Shown here: one piece after another, positions 55,345 to 64,000 of the stretch | Position numbering within the stretch: position 1 is the first letter of the stretch | Layout of the letters: each line of letters opens with the position of its first letter | Assembly: GCF_000003195.3 (NCBI RefSeq) | Contig: NC_012878.2 | Location: forward strand, 9,908,386-9,972,385 | Reading direction: 5' to 3' | From: Sorghum bicolor | Taxonomy: Eukaryota; Streptophyta; Magnoliopsida; Poales; Poaceae | DNA length: 64,000 nt | Made by a program: the position numbers and the translations under genes | The notes under the pieces: generated by a model | Database searches by the model: none | What the model was told of the DNA's origin: nothing | Seen by the model: only the letters and a program-made list of their open reading frames with translations

Positions 55345-55668
55345 CTAGGGTTGAGATAGAATGATTGGGATTGAGGGAGCGGCCGCTCAAGGCGTGAACA
55401 GTACCCGCACTACAGTAGCCACGGGTACTGTTCACATGAAGGCGGCTGTGAGAGCGAGAGAGGAGGCTAGGGTTTTGGATGCTAGGAACACCAGCCGCGG
55501 GGCTCTGCCCACGGCCGGCAACAGAGAAGGGATTTACTTCAAATCTCTTTCTTTATTTTATGTTAATATATCTCCTCTTATTATATAGAGAGGTTTACTT
55601 AATCCCTAAACAAGAGACTAATTAACCCTAATAGAATAAAGCCTAATAGACCCTTGACTCTTGTAACA

Positions 55669-56089
55669 AGGTTCCTATAGCCTCATGGTACTTCAACACT
55701 CACAGAACAGTCAGCCAACGGCATATTTATAGCCACCACACGTCAACTAGTCATTGGATAAACATCCTATTGTCGTAGACATCACATGATAATCCGGTGG
55801 CCTGGAATACCATACACAGGATTCGCTCGGTGAGGTATATATTCAATTGCTGGTTCTTGAGTTACTAGGTCCTGAACCTCACCAAATGATCCAGAGATAG
55901 ATCTTTTTATACACCATATCATCTAGTTTCACCATATATCCAACAATGCAGCTCTTTGCTTTCCGATCAAAGTGATCACCGGATCATCCAACACAAAGCA
56001 AAGAGAGGTGCCTTGTTGGATATATGGTGCTCCTTCTTCACTGCCACCTTTTTTTTTTTACCATTGCCATATGATCCAGTGACCTTTTC
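55669..56089. other. Intergenic, no gene seen
   Basis: Mixed sequence with a pair of self-complementary stretches near 55910-56030 (CACCATATATCCAACAA and TTGGATATATGGTGC), which form a hairpin of about 100 bp. No coding frame is supported. Confidence 0.4.
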
Positions 56090-56399
56090 TGTTAGGAAAT
56101 AATGCGAATAAAGATCAAACATGAGACATAGATTTTTACGAGAAAAACCCTTGCAGAAAAAAACCACAGATGCCAACCGACGATGTTCACTATATGATGA
56201 GAGTTTACAAAATACAGGGAATACAATGAGTTCTCTCTCAATTCTTCCCATGCATAAGGCTTACAAGATGTATTTATAGGACGAATTGACTGTAGTCAAA
56301 TACAGAAATAAATTAATCCGCTAATAAACATAACCCGAACCATGGGTCCTCCGGGCATCCCCGCAAGACTCACGTTATAATTTGGATCATATTCCAACA
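56090..56399. mobile_element. Copia-like solo LTR, second copy
   Basis: 310 bp, from TGTTAGGAAATAATGCG to ATTCCAACA, related to 5307-5561 (shared AAGATGTATTTATAGGACG and AGACTCACGTTATAATT). It is longer because of an insert that includes GAGTTCTCTCTCAATTC. Flanks TTTTC and TTCTC match at 4 of 5 positions. Confidence 0.7.
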
Positions 56400-57135
56400 T
56401 TCTCCTTCCATCTAGTGGATTATTTGGTGTCCACTTGGTTCCGTGTTAGTGCTTCTCTGCACACCACTGTATAATGCAGTGTTCACTGATAATTTGATCT
56501 GGTGCATGTTTTGTCTCCCTGTTTAAATTTGGATCTTGTTCGTTCTTGTTTTGCATCGTTGCTTAGCATCCCCAGGAACTATGTATAACAAAGGTTAGTC
56601 CTATTGAATATTGTTCACTTATATCGTTTCAATCACCAAAATCGTTGAGGACAAAGTACAATGATGACCATATTCTCTACACCTGTTTCTAGATAGGCTA
56701 CAAAAAGTACCTATTACTGTTTACTGTTTAGCAGCCGTTTAGGCGAACACTGGTTCTATTAGTTACACATTAAAGAACTTCATTTCTGCAGTTATTTATA
56801 TATACATGAGAGCATATGACATTATGTTAAAAGTTAGTCCTTACATTTCAGAAAGTTTATCCAACTATATGTTATTTAATTTATTTTCTTTCATGACTAT
56901 AGTTTCTAATGGTACTTACCAAAACTATAACTAGTGAAGTTAATTTTTGGTTTATTCAGATAGATTCTTTCAAACTAATTAAACACTGACCAAAAACTAC
57001 ATTCAGTTTGTGGATTCCATAAATCTTATTTCTCTTGAGTGCTTCTTTGCTAGCTGGTATCATTTTTTATACTGAATTTAAACTGTACTCCCAGAGACAT
57101 TGTATATATATTGACTACTTGCTCACTGCTATGTG

Positions 57136-57145
57136 TTGACGTCAA
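57136..57145 (+). promoter_or_regulatory. Overlapping bZIP/W-box site
   Basis: TTGACGTCAA is palindromic, contains the TGACGTCA core of bZIP (TGA-type) sites and TTGAC W-box cores on both strands, and lies 211-220 bp upstream of the peptide start codon. Regulation by stress or defence factors is an inference. Confidence 0.45.
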
Positions 57146-57245
57146 CCCATTATATTCTCTAAAAGCCTAAAAAGGAACCACTTGCTAACTGCTATGTTGT
57201 CGTAACATATATATATGCTAGCTAGTTGCAGAGCTCCACTCACTC

Positions 57246-57254
57246 CTATAAATA
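57246..57254 (+). promoter_or_regulatory. TATA box of the peptide gene
   Basis: CTATAAATAGG lies 102 bp upstream of the ATG at 57356, a canonical plant TATA box. Confidence 0.75.
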
Positions 57255-57355
57255 GGGCCAAGTTGCTCACATTCTCCATAAAACCACACACACACATACA
57301 TTCAAACCCACATTTAATTTGCCTCTCTCTAGCTCCCACTGACCAATCTGCCGCA

Positions 57356-57676
57356 ATGGGTTCTCAAGTGACAATGGTGATCTTCTTCGTTACCCTCCTA
57401 GCAGCATCGTCTTCACCTGCTTGTCAAGCTCGAGATAGGATGATGCTAACTGATCACCATGCACAACCGAAGAGCAAGAGTAGTACTGTTACCAGTACCA
57501 GCCCTGCGGCCAGTTCTGTAACTAGCACCACCTCATCACATCGGCAGTTGGTACAAGGAGCAGTGGCAGTGCCGTCACCGCCGGCGGCGCCAGGAGACGA
57601 GGTCGACCATCCCGAGAGCAACACCTGGATACTGGAGGGATCGGTGCCGAGCCCCGGCATCGGCCACCATCCATAA
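57356..57676 (+). CDS. Secreted peptide precursor with CEP/PIP-like C-terminus
   Basis: 106 codons. An N-terminal signal peptide (MGSQVTMVIFFVTLLAASSS, cleavage likely after PACQA near residue 26) is followed by a variable serine/threonine-rich middle and a conserved-looking end (SNTWILEGSVPSPGIGHHP). The PSPGIGH ending resembles the mature peptides of the CEP and PIP families, which are cut from prepropeptides, hydroxylated on prolines and perceived by receptor kinases in the apoplast. Length and layout fit. I chose the ATG at 57356 over the in-frame one at 57215, because the latter lies before the TATA box and the signal peptide starts at 57356. Single exon. A TATA box lies 102 bp upstream and AATAAA follows at 57799. 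Which subfamily it belongs to is not clear. Confidence 0.78.
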   Translation: MGSQVTMVIFFVTLLAASSSPACQARDRMMLTDHHAQPKSKSSTVTSTSPAASSVTSTTSSHRQLVQGAVAVPSPPAAPGDEVDHPESNTWILEGSVPSPGIGHHP

Positions 57677-57689
57677 ATGACGTTTCGCG

Positions 57690-57795
57690 TATGTTTATGT
57701 GTATGTGTATCTATATGTGTATGTGTACGTGTATGTGTACGTGTACGTGTATGTATGTGTATGTACGTGTACGTTTACATCTCTCTCTCTCTCTG
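57690..57795. repeat. GTATGT/GTGTAC and CT microsatellites in the 3' untranslated region
   Basis: About 85 bp of TGTATG and TGTACG units, followed by a CT run. The block starts within 15 bp of the stop codon of the peptide gene and probably lies in its transcript. Confidence 0.85.
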
Positions 57796-57798
57796 ATC

Positions 57799-57804
57799 AA
57801 TAAA
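57799..57804 (+). terminator. Poly(A) signal of the peptide gene
   Basis: AATAAA 123 bp after the stop codon, directly after the CT run. Confidence 0.6.
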
Positions 57805-58810
57805 GCGTTTTTCCTTGTACTATATATTGTGGAAAAAAGATATAAACTGAATACAAGATGTAAACGTATATGATTCGCATACTTGAGTTTTCTATTAGGT
57901 GCCCGTGTATATTTGCTATACTAAAGGTGATGGTATCAACACATTGCCTTCGATTTGGTTGCTATATTGGACTCATGTCCCATTGGCACCACTATTAAAT
58001 AATAATAAATATCGTTTTGGAGTCGTGTTAAATTTTGACATACTTACTATAAGGGTGGCCACAACCATGTAATCACTTTTTAGTTTCTATAATAACCATG
58101 TCAGCAAAAAGCTCCTTATAGAATGCACCACACAATGCATAGATTATGGGCCTGATAGGCTATGCTAGTTGTTTTAGTAGACTAGCTAGTAACCAATAAA
58201 GCTATATTTGTATGGGTCATCTACTCAACTATCTAATTCCACTATTTCCTCATGTCATTCTCTCTCTCCCATCCTGGTCTGAAACCACTTCATAGACTAT
58301 GGTGAAAGAACCGAATGGCCCAAGAGAGGGTGGGGTGAATTCTTCTTAAAAAATTTAAGGGAACAACTTTTGACTATGCAAATCTACCCCCTCCATGGTT
58401 TAAGACCTAGGACTAAAAAGACCACACAAACTCAAGTCCTTAGGGCCACAAAGATGAACATGTCCTTAGTAAAGATCACTCTAAGATAAGGGATGAAGCC
58501 AATATATGACTAAGCACATAATAACATGGAGAATCCACCATATTTGCCACACAATATTCTTGCACCTAAAAAGGAGCAAAGCACAACATAATACAAAAAT
58601 GGAAATGCAAGAGTTGAAACGAGAACAAAAAATAACCAGATTTTTCCTGTGGTACTATGTTAATGGCACCACCATCTAATCCATGTTGGAGCACCAAAAA
58701 GTCACTAGGATTCAGTTATGCTCCCTTGAGCTTCCCAAAAATTCACCACTCCAAATCTATGGTTTCAGCCTCCCCATAAAGTTTCCACCAAAAACCACAC
58801 TCTCCCATAA
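57805..58810. other. Intergenic; possible left end of an X-like element at 58303
   Basis: No gene seen. TGAAAGAACCGAATGGCC at 58303 followed by AGAGAGGGTGGGGTGAATTC resembles the TGRAAGGACC...AGAGGGGGGTGAAT end of element X-C. The other end is not recognised, so it is only noted. Confidence 0.3.
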
Positions 58811-59039
58811 GGGTATATTTGGTTGGAGGTAGTAAAGTTTAACAGGTATTGTAGCATTTTTATTTTATTTGGTAATTAATGTCCAATCATGGACTAACTA
58901 GGCTCAAAAGATTTGTATCGCAAATTACATACAAATTGTGTAATTAGTTATATTTTTATTTATATTTAATACTTCATGCATGTGTCCAAACATTCGATGT
59001 AACAGGAGTTAAAGTTTACCAGATGCAACCAATGGGGCC
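58811..59039. mobile_element. Tourist-type MITE (229 bp)
   Basis: Flanked by TAA (58808-58810, 59040-59042). The ends are imperfect, but the interior (GTGTAATTAGTTATATTTTT and ATTTAATACTTCATGCATG) is typical of the family to which 13180-13408 also belongs. Both copies are 229 bp long. Confidence 0.65.
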
Positions 59040-59042
59040 TAA

Positions 59043-59669
59043 GTAGTCTTGACTTGAATACCCTCAAATCTTTCCCAAAGTATATATATCTCTGTGTGTG
59101 TGTGTGCGCGCGCTCCAAATGAGCTAGGGAACACTTATATATAAAGAGTGGGAATTAGTTGCCAGGCATGAGTAAAAGTATAAAGATAGAAACATGACTT
59201 GATGATTTGCCCGGTGCCACGTAGACACACCGGCAAAAGGTGAACCTATCTAGGAAAGTTCTCTAACAATTAGAAAGGAATATTTTGAAATATGCCCTAG
59301 TAGATGATCTGCAAAGCTAGGCCACAGGCACCACCAGTTCATGATGTGCCCACTCAGTACCATGGCAACAACTAGAGCATACAACAACACTAGATAATAT
59401 GATGGTTGACAAACTAGCGTACCAGCCCAAGAGCATTCGACTCTTAGATCCGTTGTGTCAAATTTCTTGAGTGCTTCTAGGTGTAGAGCCTAGAGAAGTA
59501 CAATATGCAGTTAAACCCTAGCACATGGCTTGAGGACTACCGACTCTCCTCCAAATTAGTTAACAACAAATTTATGGCCACCTAGTATTTACCACTATGC
59601 TTAACATGACATAGAAAGGCTTGAAAATAACCTCTTGATAAGTTCCATCTAGGACTAGACTGGCCTCAA
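59043..59669. other. Intergenic, no gene seen
   Basis: Contains a GT/GC microsatellite at about 59092-59113. No coding frame is supported. Confidence 0.45.
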
Positions 59670-60603
59670 CACTACACCACAACTCTTAAACAGTGATTGA
59701 CTTAAAGTTGCTGAAAGGGGTGTACAGTGATGGATATATCAGTATGCTAAAGGTTATATCAGTATGACAAAAAGTAAAGTGTGAGTATTTAGACATAATA
59801 AAATGATCTAAACTGGCAGTCGGGTGTGAGTAAGATGAGCACATGGCCGGAGTCTGCATGTCAGATTGGGTAGATCTAGGGCGGGGAGTTCTTCACTGGT
59901 GGGCTCGGCTCCTCCAGTAGATTGAAATTTGGCGAGGACTAGTGGAGGCTAGAGACAAAGGTGCCGGCGATGTGCATAGGTTGAAGGCACAGGGCGGAAT
60001 CGGAAGCACAAGTATGTGCTTGCTATCCCATGGCTTGGGGTGGCGTCAAGGCAGGCGCAACTCTGGGTGCCCACATGTCAGGGTGTGCGTGGATGGAGAG
60101 CAGCGTCAAGTGCCTGAGGTCGGGGGTGGTGGCCAGCCAGGGCTCACCTCTGAGGTGGGCGACGTTCATAGTAGGCAATGATGGCGGTGATGTGGAGGCA
60201 GGCTAGGGGGACGGGCGTCAGTGGTGGGAGTGTGGAGGCGGTGCGCCTGCGAAGTGGATCGGTAGCAGAGGGAAAGAGAGGCTGTCTATTGGGTCTTTCC
60301 ACATGGGGTGGTGACTTAGGGTTTACAACTCACTTTTGGGCCAAAATTTCCATGGAAATGGGTCGAAAACATTGTGCCAATGGATTATTTTATTTAGCAA
60401 CTGATAATCCAACTTAGTTACTAATATATAGCGACTAACAATTCAACGCAAAAGCAAAACATTTATAGCAATGGACTATCCATCGCAATATTCGATATTG
60501 ACAACTGATGGTCTGAGGAAAACCTTTAGCGACTCACCATTTAACGGTGTTGTAAAGTTTTAGCAACAGATGTTAGATGCTATTTAAGGGTTTTGGTGTA
60601 GTG
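59670..60603. mobile_element. Non-autonomous CACTA element (934 bp)
   Basis: Left terminus CACTACACCACAA, right terminus reading inward CACTACACCAAAA, target duplication CAA on both sides. Subterminal words TAGCGACT and GCAATGGA are repeated at the right. The GC-rich middle (59870-60300) contrasts sharply with the AT-rich ends and has open frames on the plus strand with no recognised domain; it may be captured host DNA. Confidence 0.82.
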
Positions 60604-62291
60604 CAAGTGGCTCATCATCGACAATTTACAAGGGACCAACACTAGGCTAGCCAACTTCTAGGGTTTTCAAAAAACCAAAACTATAGGCAAAAGGACAGCG
60701 AGTCCCTAAGGAATTACATCTAGCGGTTCTAAAAAAAGGGCAACAAATTCCTTGATTTTCTACAAGTCCGACTGCCTCATGGCCTTTAGTCGTGACACCT
60801 TGTGCACGCACCACATCCACTGCTTGAACCACTTCTTCTCTACATCACAATGACCACTCCGGTGGTTAGCTCTTCCCAAGTGGTTGAGCGTTCAGAGTTG
60901 GTTATGTTTAGAAGGTCCAAACATAACCAACTTCTAGACATGCTATGAGATGTTCGCCAAGTCCAAAATCCAATCTATATTGACATCTATATCTATATAT
61001 CCTAAACCCCACTAAAGATTCTATCTAGACATGCAAGTTGTACATCCACCTCAGCAATCCACTATCAGATATGATTAAAATCCACTATCATCCACAATTA
61101 TTCCAAACACATCATCGAGACACATCGTTCAATAACATACACTTAGTCATCCTTATTGCCACATCATCCACTAAATACTAATGTATGCTAGTTCATCCCT
61201 TCATATAAACAATTATATGAAGCCTAATTCCATTCCAATTCATCCATAATTCTTGTAGCAACACGTGAGATATGCTTCTAGTATATATATGAATCAAGTT
61301 ACCCTCTAATATTGTATTTGCTTGGATGTGAATGAATATTTTTTGCATGTGGAACTCTTACCATCAAGTTAGAGCTATGAGACTTAAGTTATTTTGAAGG
61401 GCCTTGTATGTCTTTAGTGAGTACTCTATTGTTGCCTTCATGCCTTGAAGACTTGAACTTGTCTTGAACCACTAAGTTGAATCATTTACTTTTTTATGAC
61501 AATCTAATAATACTTATTTGTCATTATAAATATTGATGCATTTAATATAATAGTTAGTCAAGTTTAAGATACTTTAACTTGGTATTATAAATATTGATGT
61601 CATTTAATATTATATTAGTTAGTCAAGTTTAATATAATCCCACGACTTGAAGGAATGCCAAAATTCCATGTAGAAGGTTTAGCCACACTGGTACTAATTA
61701 TTATTATAGGACAAAATCAGCAGCAATGATAATACATTATGGTTAACTAGATCATAGCATTATCAATGTCACACTTCTAAATTTATAATTCATCATATAG
61801 CGACACTAGGACACCATTACAATTCACCATGTACTTGAGATATGGCACTACCTATGCCCATCGTGGCCTTGAGCCCATGCGTAGGATGTACCATGTGCAC
61901 ACCACTACAGTTTTTATGACTCAAAATGCCCATGATACATCCCCCCTCTCTCCACCCCACTTATAAGTGGACACATGTTACTCTTCTCCATCCTTAATCC
62001 TATGAACATTTTCAATTTGGACTTTAATGTGTTTGTTCAAGTCTTTGCCAGCAACATTGCAATAATAATAGAGCGCATGTGTAGCTATGTACTAGTCATC
62101 ATGCAATGTAATACGATGAGGTAGGGCCATTTGTCCATGGAACTAATTCGTCCAGGTGTGTAGCTCAATGGCTAAACCCAGGACTCAGCAACTCTAGGTA
62201 CTCTACAATGTATTGTTTATCTCATAGTACAAAAAGCAAAAGTAATGACTCACATCATGTAAAATACCTAAAGCTCCAAAGATTAGGGGAA
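60604..62291. other. Intergenic, no gene seen
   Basis: AT-rich sequence with a near-duplicate pair of short blocks at 61525-61630 (TTATAAATATTGATG and TAATATA...AGTTAGTCAAGTTTAA twice). Confidence 0.45.
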
Positions 62292-63192
62292 AATCTAGTG
62301 GTGAGGTGGGGGGCTTGAGCCCCCCTTGTGGCCCAAGAAGTATTCTCCATGGATGTACTATGTGCAAAATCAATGGACTCCTAAAAAGTCCAAAATCTCC
62401 TACCTAAAATCACCATCACAAAGTCATTGCAAGAAGACATCTTTTTCAGACTGAAGAATGCTTGTAGCTCGTCATCTTGCCATAAGTAGTGATTGAAAGG
62501 GCAATTAGAGTGAGTTTGAGAGCATTGTTGACCTTCCATGACTATGGTTGATCTCGGTGTTTTGGAGGTTTAATTCCCTTTTATGTTATTGAGAACATGT
62601 GTGTGTTTAGGGTGCTAGACTTAGAAAACACATATGGTCTAGGATATCATGGACTTGATCATATAGTGAACTTTGTTCATCTTAGATACCTTTCTCGACA
62701 AGCATGTGGTGATATTGTTCTCCTACTAGATTTATTGCTCAACCTGAGGCATCTCTAGATGTTAAACATAAGTGATACATACATCATGGCTCTTCTAATA
62801 AAATCATTCATCAAGCTTTAAAAGTTATAGTATATCCATACTAGCAACAAACCAGAAGTTGTGGTAGTGCGTACAAAGTCATGTGGGCATTATTGATGGC
62901 CTTAAATGTGCAATGTGTATTTTGCTTATTGCATGCCAGTGTGTGCTTTCATAGAGGGTGTTGTTGAGTCTAATGGTATTTGGGTGCCATGAGGGATCAG
63001 GAAAATTAAATGCTTCACATTGAAGGTCATTAATGTTGGAAGGGGTAATGTTGTTCTTCACGACATAAGATGTCTCACATGTTTGCACAAGTTGGGAGTA
63101 ACTTTCATCAATAAGAAGAGTTGTCTACCATTTTTATTAATCGTTACCAATGTAGCACTAGGGGCTCAAGCCCCCCACCTCACTACTAGATT
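62292..63192. mobile_element. Inverted-repeat element (901 bp) carrying an NLR fragment
   Basis: The 32-bp ends, AATCTAGTGGTGAGGTGGGG... at the left and the same sequence inverted at 63161-63192, differ at one position. Flanking 9-mers do not match. The body is filled by a decayed disease-resistance gene fragment. Long termini around a host gene piece recall Pack-MULEs, but the superfamily is not proven. Confidence 0.6.
62604..63120 (+). pseudogene. NLR (NBS-LRR) leucine-rich-repeat fragment
   Basis: The frame reads FRVLDLENTYGLGYHGLDHI and VHLRYLS at the start, NLRHL before a TAG, then GIRKIKCFTLKVINVGRGN and LTCLHKLGVTFINKKS near the end. This order (RVLDLE...LDHI, HLRYLS, NLRHL, L..L..L) is the leucine-rich-repeat part of grass CC-NBS-LRR resistance proteins, which detect pathogen effectors. 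At least four in-frame stops and a frameshift break it, and the NB-ARC domain is absent. It lies wholly within the inverted-repeat element at 62292-63192. Confidence 0.7.
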
Positions 63193-63249
63193 CATCGTTA
63201 GTTTGACACTAGATATAGAAGCTCCTTTTGCACTATTCTCATCGATTGG

Positions 63250-63715
63250 TTATCACTAAGTACAAATTTCTCCCATTTCAATGGTCATTTTATATCAGTA
63301 GTGATGTCATTTCCAATCACCAAGGTTATCAAAAACCATGAACCTCCTAGGAGAATCATCAGTGGGAAATGGAACTTGTGGCATAAAGTTTTGCCTATGT
63401 GCCCCACATGGCCATCAAGTCACATATTCTAACTGATTTCATGGCTGAGTGGACTAAAATCTAGTCACCACTAGCTAAACTCGACCTTGAATATTAGCTA
63501 ATGTACTTTGATGGATCTCTAATGCTTAATGGCATAAGGGTTGGTATTCTTATCTTCAAACAAAAAGGATAACACTTCAAGTACATCATATAATTACACT
63601 CAAAGGCAACCAATAATTCTATTGAGTACAAGGCTCTCCTACACAGATTCTACACCTTTGTGTCACTCGTCATTGGACTTGGGCTCCTAGACCTTCAAAT
63701 CCAATGAGAAGTTTC
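63250..63715 (+). pseudogene. Ty3/gypsy RNase H relic
   Basis: Translation gives VIKNHEPPRRIISGKWNLWH, LTDFMAEWTKI, LAKLDLEY, LMYFDGSLMLNG and KATNNSIEYKALLH, with several stops. ADF(V)AEWT...YFDGS...NNxxEYxALLxGL is the ordinary order of RNase H motifs in plant gypsy pol. No LTR or other pol parts are visible in the window, so this is an old internal fragment. Confidence 0.75.
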
Positions 63716-64000
63716 GTAGAGACCCTCACATGTCCCAACTATAATCATTAGTTTTTATAATATGTTTAGTTGAAAAATAAAGGTGTGATTCTTTTTGGAT
63801 GGAGGGAGTATTATTCAGGTATTACCTTTGTCCTGCTTAATATTGATCATTTTCTAACACTGCTAGTGAAATAGTTCTATGCTCATTTTATGAATTTTGA
63901 TATACTACGATTACAAAGTAATGCACTGATGAAACCTCTTGACCTCATTTACCTTCTTCTCTATTGTAGTATATGATGGAGATAGTTTTCAATTTTAGTC
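63716..64000. other. Intergenic, no gene seen
   Basis: TTGGATGGAGGGAGTATTA at about 63797 looks like a Stowaway-type MITE end, but the partner end is not recognised. Confidence 0.3.

Larger units (their letters stand above)
50768..55668 (-). mobile_element. Three-LTR composite retrotransposon remnant
   Basis: Three related LTRs (50768-51101, 52290-52595, and 52651-52664 plus 55345-55668) begin TGTTATGTGGCTGC or TGTTACGTGGCTGC and end CTAACA or GTAACA. Minus-strand sequence next to the second and third LTR reads TCTGGTATTAGAGA or TCTGGTATCAGAGA, the usual initiator-methionine-tRNA primer site, which sets the orientation. Internal sequence is 1.2 kb between LTRs 1 and 2, and only 55 bp between 2 and 3. 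The third LTR is split by the element at 52665-55344. The outer flanks (GGCTT, AGGTT) do not match. Confidence 0.65.

Noticed and set aside
60178..60417. Open frames in the 934-bp CACTA element as a host gene
   Set aside because: They lie inside an element with exact ends and duplication, and have no recognisable domain.

Overview
This window reads as intergenic DNA from a large, repeat-rich grass genome (Poaceae, probably a panicoid such as the sorghum/sugarcane group; the species is an inference). The evidence is a GC-rich monocot-style gene, Tourist, hAT, CACTA and LINE families of the grass type, and nested LTR retrotransposons. Only two host genes are well supported: a CTD-type small phosphatase (minus strand, 11879-12838) and a small secreted peptide precursor with a PSPGIGH ending (plus strand, 57356-57676), which has a TATA box and poly(A) signal. 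Weaker candidates are an open frame entering at the left edge, a short minus-strand gene start near 10541 and an exon-like stretch at 9436-9666.

Layout. 1-11 kb: intergenic DNA with MITEs, a CACTA remnant and a copia-like solo LTR with a TATAT target duplication. 11.2-13.1 kb: the phosphatase gene and its duplicated 3' flank. 13.9-22.4 kb: a tandem duplication of one noncoding unit whose copies were later filled with different insertions, including a 2.5 kb solo LTR carrying the first exon of a Cullin-1 gene. 22.6-42.7 kb: one old LINE cut twice, by a 2.3 kb noncoding element in ORF1 (duplication ACGAC) and by a 12.4 kb Ty3/gypsy element between ORF1 and ORF2 (duplication CCTAT). 43-48 kb: a second LINE relic, a MITE, and a CACTA element (duplication CTT) holding a smaller CACTA element and another 2 kb noncoding element. 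50.7-55.7 kb: a three-LTR composite with a second LTR element nested in its third LTR. 56-64 kb: a solo LTR, the peptide gene, a MITE, a small CACTA element, an inverted-repeat element carrying a broken NLR leucine-rich-repeat fragment, and a gypsy RNase H relic.

The most unusual object is the gypsy element at 26242-38679. It has two 702-bp LTRs (8 differences by eye), a minus-strand gag-protease-RT-RNase H-integrase with a second RNase H-like domain (Tat-like), and an oppositely oriented, intron-containing gene with its own TATA-like box encoding a plant mobile domain protein. From LTR to LTR it is saturated with the hexamer GCCGAT/ATCGGC (about 95 copies by hand count, about 6 expected), in all reading frames and in both LTRs, while the LINE around it is not. 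A 7-bp dyad of the motif sits in the short gap between the two convergent genes. This resembles a self-marking signal that an element-encoded protein could read, but that function is inference.
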